Source: Kordiimonas pumila (GTDB taxonomy: Bacteria > Pseudomonadota > Alphaproteobacteria > Sphingomonadales > Kordiimonadaceae). Taken from it: 64,000 nt of DNA. The DNA is taken from positions 1,385,501-1,449,500 of the forward strand of contig NZ_CP061205.1 of the NCBI RefSeq assembly GCF_015240255.1. Direction: 5' to 3'. Positions 53,333 to 60,751 of this stretch are shown here, piece after piece; the stretch's first letter is position 1; each line of letters begins with the position of its first letter. The position numbers were made by a program, and so were the translations under genes. The notes under the pieces are model-generated. The model had not been told where the DNA came from. It did not search any database and saw only the letters and a list, made by a program, of their open reading frames with translations.

Positions 53333-54666
53333 TGTGGCAGGAAGTAAACTTTGACGGCCTTGTTGGCCCTGTTCATAATTATGCTGGGCTTTCATACGGT
53401 AATGTGGCGTCTGCCAGTAATAAGGGGCTGGTTGCCAACCCGCTTGAGGGCGTGCTTGAAGGTCTTGAAAAAGCACGTTTTTTAAGCGGTCTTGGTATGG
53501 TGCAGGGGGTTTTGCCCCCGCATGACCGGCCTCATATCAGTACGCTGCGCAAGCACGGGTTTAGCGGTTCTGACGCTGAAATATTAGCGGCGGCATGGCG
53601 GGAAAACCCGGCCCTTATCAGGAATGTGACATCAGCCTCCACCATGTGGACAGCAAATGCAGCGACAGTTTCGCCCAGTCCTGATACGGCAGATGGCCGT
53701 GTGCATTTTACGCCTGCCAATTTGGCAGCCATGTATCACCGTTCTATTGAGGCACCAACAACGGCTAGAATACTGCAAGCCATGTTCCCGGAAGGGCAGA
53801 ATTTTGCCCACCATGCGCCGCTTGAAGGTGGCACGCACATGGGCGACGAGGGTGCTGCAAACCATAACCGTTTTTGCGCTGAATACGGTGAGGTGGGTGT
53901 TGCGCTTTATGTTTATGGGCGCGGCGCTTTTGAAAATGCGGCAGAATTGAAGTTCCCAGGTAGGCAAACCCGCGAGGCAAGCGCCGCTGTTGCCCGCCAG
54001 CATGCGACAGCACCAGAGAAAACCCTTTTTGCACGGCAAAGCAGCAGGGCAATTAATACGGGCGCTTTCCATAATGATGTGGTGGCCGTTTCAAACCGCA
54101 ATAGCTTTTTCTATCATGAGCATGCCTTTGATAGCCCTGATGCACTTGAGGCTGATATTCAAAACGCAATGGGCGATGTGGAAATGCAGTTTGTGCGGGT
54201 GCTGGAAAGCGAAGTGCCGCTTGCTGACGCTGTAAAGTCGTACCTTTTTAACAGCCAGCTTTTAAGTGTGCCAAACAGAAAAGGCATGACCCTTATATTA
54301 CCGCGAGAGGTTGAGGAAACTGCATCTACAAAGGCATATGTGGAGGGGCTTGTTTCATCTGGTGGGCCTATAGGGCAGGCTGAAATACTGGATGTGCGGC
54401 AAAGCATGCGTAATGGAGGCGGGCCAGCGTGCCTTAGGCTTCGTGTTGTGTTAAGTGACGAGGAACTGGCCGCAATGGGCGCTAATAGCCTTCTTGATGA
54501 CACGCTATATGAAACACTGAAGGTCTGGGCGAAAAAATATTACCGTGACCGGTTGATGCCAGAGGACCTTGGTGATGTAAAACTGATGGAGGAATCGTTT
54601 TTTGCTATGGACGAGCTGACACAAATTTTGCGTCTTGGTAGTGTGTTCGACTTTCAGCGCGGGTAA
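53332..54666 (+). CDS. astB: N-succinylarginine dihydrolase
   Basis: The 444-residue enzyme of the amidinotransferase fold hydrolyses N-succinylarginine to succinylornithine, CO2 and ammonia. It begins WQEVNFDGLVGPVHNYAGLSYGN, the family signature, and carries the catalytic His in FHNDVVAVSN and Cys in NGGGPACLRLRVV. It ends the plus-strand ast run. Neither astC nor astE follows; succinylornithine transamination may be done by ArgD elsewhere. Confidence 0.95.
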   Translation: MWQEVNFDGLVGPVHNYAGLSYGNVASASNKGLVANPLEGVLEGLEKARFLSGLGMVQGVLPPHDRPHISTLRKHGFSGSDAEILAAAWRENPALIRNVTSASTMWTANAATVSPSPDTADGRVHFTPANLAAMYHRSIEAPTTARILQAMFPEGQNFAHHAPLEGGTHMGDEGAANHNRFCAEYGEVGVALYVYGRGAFENAAELKFPGRQTREASAAVARQHATAPEKTLFARQSSRAINTGAFHNDVVAVSNRNSFFYHEHAFDSPDALEADIQNAMGDVEMQFVRVLESEVPLADAVKSYLFNSQLLSVPNRKGMTLILPREVEETASTKAYVEGLVSSGGPIGQAEILDVRQSMRNGGGPACLRLRVVLSDEELAAMGANSLLDDTLYETLKVWAKKYYRDRLMPEDLGDVKLMEESFFAMDELTQILRLGSVFDFQRG

Positions 54667-54688
54667 CGTTCAATGTAACGTATTTATG

Positions 54689-54716
54689 GGCCGGGTGTTT
54701 TATCCCGGCCTTTTTT
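54689..54716 (+). terminator. Terminator of the ast operon
   Basis: GGCCGGG and CCCGGCC (54689-54695 with 54704-54710) flank loop TGTTTTAT, and TTTTTT follows. It is a textbook intrinsic terminator 22 bases after the astB stop. Confidence 0.93.
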
Positions 54717-55272
54717 ATATGTCGCTAACTGACCCAAGCTGGGTGACAATGTCGTTATCTGTAATACCGTTACGGTGATAATGATCTGCGGTTTCTCGTG
54801 GTAAAGAACTGTATTTCACAACACCAATAAAATAGCGCGGCTCATTGTTTTTATCCAGTAAAGGCAAGTGAATGGCGCGTTGAAGTCGCAGGGACCCTGA
54901 TGGCAGTTGAAAAGGGTGTTCCAAATACCCAGCAGAGGCACTTTCTGAAAGGCTGGTGAAATAATTACTGTAAGTTTGCTGCAAGGCAGCGTAGCTTGTC
55001 TGGAGAATATTTTCACCGGTTGTTTCCCGGTCCAAGTATTCCCTAAGACTAGTTCCTGCAACGCGGGTTACAATGCAGTTCTGGTCAAGACGTTCATAAA
55101 GGAATACGGTTCTAAGGAACTTACCTAATTTTATAGGGTTAAAGCTATCCTTTCTTGGGCACTGTATAGAATCAGTTTTTGGCAAATTATTCCAAATACC
55201 TACAAGTGTAGATGCTTCTTCACAGAAATGTATGCTTTTATTAAATTCTACCATTGCTAGACTGTATTTCAA
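54715..55272 (-). CDS. PAS-domain protein (PAS_5 type)
   Basis: The 185-residue protein looks like one PAS_5 domain. After a short start, the WNNLPKTDSIQCPRKDSFNPIKLGKFL stretch (CPRKDSFNP being the recognisable core) is followed by VFLYERLDQNCIVTRVAGTSL and then a beta-rich end (GSLRLQRAIHLPLLDKN, YFIGVVKYSS). No output domain is attached, so it may be a stand-alone sensor or an adaptor. It converges on astB across the terminator. The ligand and partner are unknown. Upstream, 55273-55427 is very AT-rich. Confidence 0.75.
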   Translation of the reverse strand: MKYSLAMVEFNKSIHFCEEASTLVGIWNNLPKTDSIQCPRKDSFNPIKLGKFLRTVFLYERLDQNCIVTRVAGTSLREYLDRETTGENILQTSYAALQQTYSNYFTSLSESASAGYLEHPFQLPSGSLRLQRAIHLPLLDKNNEPRYFIGVVKYSSLPRETADHYHRNGITDNDIVTQLGSVSDI

Positions 55273-55427
55273 AAAAAATAAACTTCAATCATTTTTATTA
55301 AATAAAATTTAACTATATTTTTAAGTAACTTTCTTTTTTTGATCACGAAAATGGTAACAAGACGTTACTGGACCTTGGAAAATAAGGCGCTATTCTAAGC
55401 TGCATATTGTTGCAGGAGATATATAGT

Positions 55428-56387
55428 ATGCTGATAAAACACCGTGAAAACTGGCATGCCAGTGAAAATGAAGTGACATCAGAACAGCATTATCTGAATC
55501 GCAGGCATTTTATACGCTCTGCGACGGGGGGTGTTTTAGCTGCAACGGCACTGGGTGTCAGCCAGACTGTATTTGCAAGGGAAAACCGGACCCTTCAGCC
55601 ACTGACTTACAGCAAAACAGCTTACAATCCGGGCGAAGACTTAACACCGGAAGATGCCATCACAAGCTATAATAATTTTTACGAGTTTGGGCTGGATAAA
55701 AGCAATCCCTCTGAAAATGCCTGGCGGCTTGAGCCAAAGCCATGGAGTGTTAAAGTCTCTGGCATGGTGGATGCGCCGGGTGATTATGCCTTTGAAGACC
55801 TTATTGATATGAAGGCACTTGAGGAACGTATTTACAGGCTGCGCTGCGTTGAGGGTTGGTCCATGGTTGTTCCGTGGATAGGGGTTCCGCTTGCAAGTGT
55901 TTTGAAAAAGCTTGGGCCACAATCTGGTGCTAAGTATGTTGCGTTTGAGACACTTGCTGATCGTGACCAAATGCCGGGTATTAGGTACCCTGTACTAGAC
56001 TGGCCGTATGTTGAAGGATTAACGCTACCTGAGGCCATGAATGAATTGGCTTTCATCGCGGTTGGCCTGTACGGTAAGGAAATCCCGAATCAGAACGGTG
56101 CACCGCTAAGGCTTGTCGTGCCTTGGAAATATGGTTTTAAGTCAATAAAGTCGATTGTTAGTATTAAATTAACAGACCGGAAACCAGCAACAAGCTGGAA
56201 TAAATCCGCCAGTAACGAATATGGGTTTTACTCGAACGTAAACCCTGAGGTAGACCACCCACGCTGGAGCCAGGCAAGAGAAAGGCGCATTGGTGAGTTT
56301 AGCCGCCGTAAAACCTTGATGTTTAACGGGTACGGCGAACAAGTGGCGCACCTTTATACTGGGCTAGATTTGGAAAAGAACTTCTAG
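55428..56387 (+). CDS. msrP: Protein-methionine-sulfoxide reductase, catalytic molybdoprotein subunit
   Basis: The ATG at 55428, with GCAGGAGAT upstream, gives 319 residues; the frame extends seven codons further but without a ribosome site. A Tat signal (NRRHFIRS, then a hydrophobic core ending near VFA-RE) precedes the sulfite-oxidase-fold domain. Cys140 in YRLRCVEGWSMVVPW is the molybdenum ligand. QNGAPLRLVVPWKYGFKSIKSI binds the pterin. It reduces oxidised methionines in periplasmic proteins using electrons from MsrQ. A GTAAC/GTTAC repeat lies at 55354-55368 in the promoter gap. Confidence 0.94.
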   Translation: MLIKHRENWHASENEVTSEQHYLNRRHFIRSATGGVLAATALGVSQTVFARENRTLQPLTYSKTAYNPGEDLTPEDAITSYNNFYEFGLDKSNPSENAWRLEPKPWSVKVSGMVDAPGDYAFEDLIDMKALEERIYRLRCVEGWSMVVPWIGVPLASVLKKLGPQSGAKYVAFETLADRDQMPGIRYPVLDWPYVEGLTLPEAMNELAFIAVGLYGKEIPNQNGAPLRLVVPWKYGFKSIKSIVSIKLTDRKPATSWNKSASNEYGFYSNVNPEVDHPRWSQARERRIGEFSRRKTLMFNGYGEQVAHLYTGLDLEKNF

Positions 56388-56389
56388 GT

Positions 56390-57049
56390 ATGGCGCTTTT
56401 TAGTCAGAAAAACCTGCGGCGTTACGGTAAGCCGTTTGTGTTTGCCCTGTTTTTAATTCCAGCTGTATGGCTCATTTATAATTGGGTGCAAGCTTATGCC
56501 GGTGCGCCGCACGACCTTGGGTTTAACCCGCAGGAAACGTCTAACCGCTTCACGGGGGATTGGGCCTTGCGGATACTACTTTTGTCTCTTGCTCTGACGC
56601 CGCTATCCCTGCTTACCGGGTCGCCGCGCTGGATATTATTTCGCCGCATGACCGGGTTATTTGCATTCTTTTATGTGTGCCTACATATCACCAGTTATAT
56701 ATGGCTTGATATGCAGTTTGACTGGTCTGAGCTGTGGACCGATGTTGTAAAACGTATTTATATTACAGTTGGCTTTACGGCGCTGTTATGCCTGTTGCCG
56801 CTTGCTATAACCAGCACGGCGGGGTGGGTAAGGCGGCTTGGGGCTAAGCGCTGGCAAAAACTGCACAAGCTTGTGTATGCTGTGGGGGTTCTTGCGGTTA
56901 TTCATTTTATTATGATGCGCAAGGGTTTTCAGTTTGAACCCCTTATATACGGTGCAGTGCTCGCTGGCTTAATGGTCTTTCGCTTGCCTATGGTAAAGAG
57001 CTGGCTACGGCGTCGCACCCAGCAAAAGCCTATTAACGCGGGCGTTTAG
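56390..57049 (+). CDS. msrQ: Heme b membrane subunit MsrQ
   Basis: The 219-residue integral membrane protein starts two bases after msrP. It belongs to the ferric-reductase-like transmembrane domain family. It has six hydrophobic spans, with WALRILLLSLALTPLSLLTG, FFYVCLHITSYIWLD (heme-ligand His) and WQKLHKLVYAVGVLAVIHFIMM (two further His). It passes electrons from quinone or flavin to MsrP. It overlaps the convergent MaoC-type gene by 17 bases at the 3' end. Confidence 0.93.
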   Translation: MALFSQKNLRRYGKPFVFALFLIPAVWLIYNWVQAYAGAPHDLGFNPQETSNRFTGDWALRILLLSLALTPLSLLTGSPRWILFRRMTGLFAFFYVCLHITSYIWLDMQFDWSELWTDVVKRIYITVGFTALLCLLPLAITSTAGWVRRLGAKRWQKLHKLVYAVGVLAVIHFIMMRKGFQFEPLIYGAVLAGLMVFRLPMVKSWLRRRTQQKPINAGV

Positions 57050-57485
57050 CAACCATATAGTTTGACGTTACTTCCATCAACTTTTCACCCTTGTCGTTGA
57101 AAACAGTGGTGTGGTCTTTGACAAGGCCTAGTTCGGGGCGCGATTTACTATCCCGCTTTTCAAGTAGTTTTGCCGTTGCAGAGAGTGTATCCCCCGGGAA
57201 AACAGGTTTTAACCACCTTAAATTGTCAATGCCGGGAGACCCCAGCCCTGCAAGGCCTTCGTCTGCCATTCTGTCCACCATCATACGCATTAACATGGCA
57301 GATGTGTGCCAGCCACTGGCGCAAAGCCCCCCAAAAACAGATTTTTTGGCAAGCTCTTCATCTGTGTGAAAATACTGTGGGTCATACTTTTGGGCAAACT
57401 CTATCACCTCTTCTTTTGTGACTTTGTATGACCCAAAAGTAACTTCTCGGCCAACTTCTAAATCTTCAAAAAAAAGCTTGTACAT
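57033..57485 (-). CDS. MaoC-type hotdog-fold dehydratase
   Basis: The ATG at 57485 (MYKLFFEDLEVGREVTFG) gives 150 residues; a longer frame from 57572 adds 29 residues of non-family sequence and overlaps the divergent gene. The (R)-hydratase motif is present: FAQKYDPQYFHTDEELAKKSVFGGLCASGWHT, whose Asp and His are the catalytic pair. It probably hydrates enoyl-CoA or dehydrates (R)-3-hydroxyacyl-CoA. It overlaps the end of msrQ tail to tail. No acyl-CoA partner is adjacent, so the substrate is open. Confidence 0.88.
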   Translation of the reverse strand: MYKLFFEDLEVGREVTFGSYKVTKEEVIEFAQKYDPQYFHTDEELAKKSVFGGLCASGWHTSAMLMRMMVDRMADEGLAGLGSPGIDNLRWLKPVFPGDTLSATAKLLEKRDSKSRPELGLVKDHTTVFNDKGEKLMEVTSNYMVAKRPR

Positions 57486-57549
57486 AAATGGTAACCCTGA
57501 TTGTTGTGTTATACAGTTTGGCTCATAGAAGAATATAGGGTGTTTTAGA

Positions 57550-57912
57550 GTGAAAGCGATAGGCGGCATCATTATTTTTATCGTTCTTGTTGGCTTTGCC
57601 TCGTGGGTAATAGAGCTGTCTTCAGTACCCGTTATGCCGTCTATTGCCGTGATGGTTGGGTTGCTTGTTTTTTTACGTATCTATGGCCGTGTGCCAGCTC
57701 TTTTAGATGCGGGGGCAAACAGCCTGTTCAGGCTATTTCCGCTTTTGTTCATTCCCCCTGTTGTTATGGTTGTAGCGGTAAAAGATTTGCTGCTGACAAA
57801 TATGGCGGCGCTTTTGTTTGCTGTTACAGCCAGTTGTCTGCTGGGCCTTGCTACCTCGGCTTTTATATACAGGCTGTTTGCCCGCAGGCAAAAAGGCAAG
57901 GTGGTAAAATGA
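57550..57912 (+). CDS. CidA/LrgA family membrane protein
   Basis: The 120-residue protein starts with GTG and has four hydrophobic spans (IGGIIIFIVLVGFASWVIE, VPVMPSIAVMVGLLVFLRI, LFRLFPLLFIPPVVMVVAV, LLFAVTASCLLGLATSAFIY). FPLLFIPPVVMVV is the recognisable CidA/LrgA core. The family has been described as holin-like and as part of export of small carbon acids such as pyruvate; which applies here is unknown. It overlaps the LrgB gene by four bases (ATGA). Confidence 0.85.
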   Translation: MKAIGGIIIFIVLVGFASWVIELSSVPVMPSIAVMVGLLVFLRIYGRVPALLDAGANSLFRLFPLLFIPPVVMVVAVKDLLLTNMAALLFAVTASCLLGLATSAFIYRLFARRQKGKVVK

Positions 57913-58592
57913 CGGCGTTTTACTGGTTTGCGGCGACACTGTTTCTTTATGCTGTTGCTGACATACTGTACCAGAAATCGGGGCATAAGGCATTTTTGCA
58001 CCCAGTTTTTATACCGGTTTTTGTGCTGGTATCGGTTTTTTGTATTTTCAATATGCCGCTCGAACCATTTGTGGCGGGAACCTATGTTTTTACTATTTTG
58101 CTGGCTGCTGCTGTAGCGGCGCTTGCGCTGCCCCTGTACCGCAATCTTTCTGCTCTCAAGCGTGATCCTGCGGCTATTTTGGCTGCAATTGCTGGCGGTT
58201 CCATCAGTAGCACGGGCAGCGCGTTGGTGGTCGCCTATTTCCTGCATGCCCCGCCCGAACTTATGGCCAGCCTTGCGACAAAATCTGTCACCACGCCGAT
58301 AGCGGTAGAAATTGTCAGGGTTATTGGCGGTATACCGTCTGTTGCAGCGGCTACAGTTATTATTGCGGGTCTATTTGTTGCTGTTTTCGGGCCGGGGTTT
58401 TTGCGATTGCTGGGTGTTGATGATGACCTGAGTATGGGGCTTGCGCTCGGCACTGTTGGCCACGGGCTTGGTATGGCGGAAAGTGTTCGTAGAAGTGACC
58501 TGATGGGGGCTGCCGCGGCATTTTCCATGGCCTCAAATGGGCTTGTAACAGCTCTCATGTTACCCATTTTATGGCCGTACCTAATAAATTAA
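57909..58592 (+). CDS. LrgB/CidB family membrane protein
   Basis: The true start is the ATG at 57909 inside the stop of the CidA-like gene, giving 227 residues (MTAFYWFAATLFLYAVADILYQKSG). The frame is open for another 102 codons upstream but that is a shadow of cidA. The family signature is clear: SISSTGSALVVAYFLHAPPELMASLATKSVTTPIAVEI, then GIPSVAAATVIIAGLF and LGTVGHGLGMAESVRRS. Six to seven membrane spans are expected. It works with the preceding protein. Confidence 0.92.
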   Translation: MTAFYWFAATLFLYAVADILYQKSGHKAFLHPVFIPVFVLVSVFCIFNMPLEPFVAGTYVFTILLAAAVAALALPLYRNLSALKRDPAAILAAIAGGSISSTGSALVVAYFLHAPPELMASLATKSVTTPIAVEIVRVIGGIPSVAAATVIIAGLFVAVFGPGFLRLLGVDDDLSMGLALGTVGHGLGMAESVRRSDLMGAAAAFSMASNGLVTALMLPILWPYLIN

Positions 58593-58753
58593 GAGAGAAA
58601 TTCAAGTAATTCTTATAGTAAAGTTTTTATTAATTTTGCTTTGCTGTTAATATATTGAAAACTATTGATGATTTATACTTGCATAATTACACCTATAGCG
58701 ATGGGGCGAGTGTAAAATATTTGACGGGTGCATATTAGGCTGTTGGGTATTAT

Positions 58754-59422
58754 TTGAGTACACGTGTGATGGTACGAGTAAAAGATGGTCGGTCGCTGTT
58801 GGGGGGGTTATCCCTTATCGTTGCAGGTATTGTCCTGAGCGCGATGTCGTACCTATATTTTGAGCAAGCATATACGGGCTCTGGTATTCTACGTGCGCGC
58901 TGGCTCTGGGAAATTATCCTTAATTTGCAGATTTTCTGCCTAGCCACTATGTGGTTTTGTTATCTGGAGCGTATCAACGGCCCTGACCCTATTGTTGCGG
59001 TGCAAATGCGAATGCGCCTTGCCCTTAGCTTATTTGCGGTTCTTGTGCCCACATGGATTGCGCTTCTTAGTGCATATTTGGGTTGGTTTTATGTGCTGCC
59101 GGGTAAAAACACCATAGATGCTTTATTGGGAACGATGGTTGTGTTCTGGACATTTGCCTCACTTATGCCACGGCTTTGGAAACGGAGGAGAGGCGCTGAT
59201 GATAAGCGCGTGAGACTTATACTGCGCCGCAAGTTTCATATAGCATGGTCATTACCTCTGATCGGTGCAGGGGCTGTCATTATTATTGATTTGATAAGGC
59301 GTGAAAATACGAGCTACTTATGGCTGCCTTTTTTACTCTATACGCAGGCAGCGGTTCCTTACATTAGGAGCGGCCTTGTAACCGTTTCAGCAGAAGAAGA
59401 ATACAGCACTGAAAACGATTAA
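58754..59422 (+). CDS. Unrecognised six-span membrane protein
   Basis: The 222-residue protein begins with TTG at 58754, or an ATG at 58769 that drops five residues; no clear ribosome site is seen for either. Six hydrophobic spans are visible (LLGGLSLIVAGIVLSAMSYL, IILNLQIFCLATMWFCYL, LALSLFAVLVPTWIALLSAYL, ALLGTMVVFWTFASLM, AWSLPLIGAGAVIIIDLI, LWLPFLLYTQAAVPYI). There is a basic loop (RLWKRRRGADDKRVR) and an acidic tail. I do not recognise a family. It converges on the PepSY gene with a four-base overlap. The 161 bases upstream are AT-rich with no clear motif. Confidence 0.65.
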   Translation: MSTRVMVRVKDGRSLLGGLSLIVAGIVLSAMSYLYFEQAYTGSGILRARWLWEIILNLQIFCLATMWFCYLERINGPDPIVAVQMRMRLALSLFAVLVPTWIALLSAYLGWFYVLPGKNTIDALLGTMVVFWTFASLMPRLWKRRRGADDKRVRLILRRKFHIAWSLPLIGAGAVIIIDLIRRENTSYLWLPFLLYTQAAVPYIRSGLVTVSAEEEYSTEND

Positions 59423-60657
59423 GGCGTTTTTCTTTTTTTCAGGTTTCTCGCTTTTCGTTTTTTAAGCCAGATAATAACACCTGTAACGGAAAGCATAGCG
59501 ATAACCAGCCCCATACCTGAAATAAGAATACGGCCCGGCAACCCAAGGATGCGCCCTGAGTGTACAGGGAACTGAGCCTGTACAAAAATATCTGCTGCGG
59601 TGCCTTTCCACGGCTCAAAACTGCCCAGTTCACGACCATCTGAACTGTCAAAATACAAGGCCTTGTGGCCTACACCACCTGCGCCGTGGCCGTCCTCAGG
59701 GTTAGAAAACTCTATCCTGTATATGCCAAAGTTCCGAGCGTAAAATATGCTTGATGCAGGCTCCTGCCAGCCATGCGTACCAGCCTGTTCCTTTGCCTTT
59801 GCAATAATAGCAGCTTTACTGATAAGCGGCGTAATATACTGGTTATCAGCCGTTGGTATGCGGCTATCATAAGGCGAGGGCGTGACATCAGAAACCAGTG
59901 TCATAACCGGGTAAAAAACTTCCCGGTAAAGATTAAGGGAAAAGGCAGTGAAGGCGACAACAAATAAAAGGCCCCATGTCCACAGGCTGAAAGCCCGGTG
60001 CAGGTCAAAATTCAGCTTGTAGCCGCCAGCGCGCCAGCGTATCAGCCATGCAGGCTTCCAGCGCTGCCACCATGATTTTAGTGACTGTGCCGCAGGCTTT
60101 TTTCGCTGCCTTCGGGGGAGTGTCAGGATAAATCCGCTAAAGCAGTCCAGTGTCCAAAGCAAGGCTATGATGCCAAGCAGCCACACGCCCCACCTGTCTA
60201 TCCCCCACATTTCGGGGATATGTAAACTATAATGCAGTACATAGAGAAAGGAGACAAAGTTTTCTGTGGTGATTGGCCACACGGTGCCCCAATATCGGGT
60301 TCCCAGTTCTTTTTTGCTTACTGGGTCTATAAATATCTGGTTGAAATGTGCGGGGTAAAGCTCACCTGTTTCCGGGTTGGTTTTAGGCGCAACAAATAGT
60401 TCGAGTGCATGGCCTTTTTCCGTGATCAGCGGGGCATAAAGCACTTCCATTTCGGGGTACTTTTGTTCAATAGATTGTATTATTTCAAGAACAGGGTGCG
60501 GTGTACCCTGTGTTTGTGTCTCAACCAGATGCGGGTTTAGCCATGCATCAAGTTCGTGATCCCATGAAATAATAGCGCCGGTCAGCCCTGTTACAAACAG
60601 GAAGGCGGCTATTGTTAAGCCAACCCAGCGATGCAGATACACAAAAATTGTACGCAT
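59419..60657 (-). CDS. PepSY-associated membrane protein, iron-uptake linked
   Basis: The 412-residue protein fits the PepSY_TM family (PiuB-like). The first span is YLHRWVGLTIAAFLFVTGLTGAIISWDHELD with its conserved His and a WDHELD loop. A large periplasmic PepSY part (YPEMEVLYAPL, FIDPVSKKELGTRYWG) follows, then VLHYSLHIPEMWG, a span with FNFDLHRAFSLWTWGLLFVVAFTAF-type sequence, and a last span VIAMLSVTGVIIWL. Such proteins often accompany TonB siderophore receptors and may reduce ferric complexes. It lies downstream of the receptor gene on the same strand, behind a hairpin. Confidence 0.88.
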   Translation of the reverse strand: MRTIFVYLHRWVGLTIAAFLFVTGLTGAIISWDHELDAWLNPHLVETQTQGTPHPVLEIIQSIEQKYPEMEVLYAPLITEKGHALELFVAPKTNPETGELYPAHFNQIFIDPVSKKELGTRYWGTVWPITTENFVSFLYVLHYSLHIPEMWGIDRWGVWLLGIIALLWTLDCFSGFILTLPRRQRKKPAAQSLKSWWQRWKPAWLIRWRAGGYKLNFDLHRAFSLWTWGLLFVVAFTAFSLNLYREVFYPVMTLVSDVTPSPYDSRIPTADNQYITPLISKAAIIAKAKEQAGTHGWQEPASSIFYARNFGIYRIEFSNPEDGHGAGGVGHKALYFDSSDGRELGSFEPWKGTAADIFVQAQFPVHSGRILGLPGRILISGMGLVIAMLSVTGVIIWLKKRKARNLKKRKTP

Positions 60658-60690
60658 GTTTTAGTCTACTTATTAAATGGCCCATATGGT

Positions 60691-60731
60691 AAAATGGATG
60701 GCTTATAATTCTTGTCGAATAAAGCCATCCA
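60691..60731 (-). terminator. Hairpin between the receptor and PepSY genes
   Basis: TGGATGGCTT (60695-60704) pairs fully with AAGCCATCCA (60722-60731). Read on the minus strand the stem is followed by TTTTACC, a short T-run. It lies 20 bases after the receptor stop and may end or attenuate transcription into the PepSY gene. Confidence 0.65.
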
Positions 60732-60751
60732 CTTGCCCCCGTTGTGCAGCC

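Noticed and set aside
57603-57908. 102-codon upstream extension of the LrgB frame
   Set aside because: It is out of frame with, and fully covered by, the CidA-like gene. The ATG at 57909 overlapping the CidA stop is the natural coupled start.
57909-58592. CidA/LrgB pair as a phage lysis cassette
   Set aside because: No phage genes, endolysin or attachment sites are nearby, and these families are ordinary chromosomal genes.
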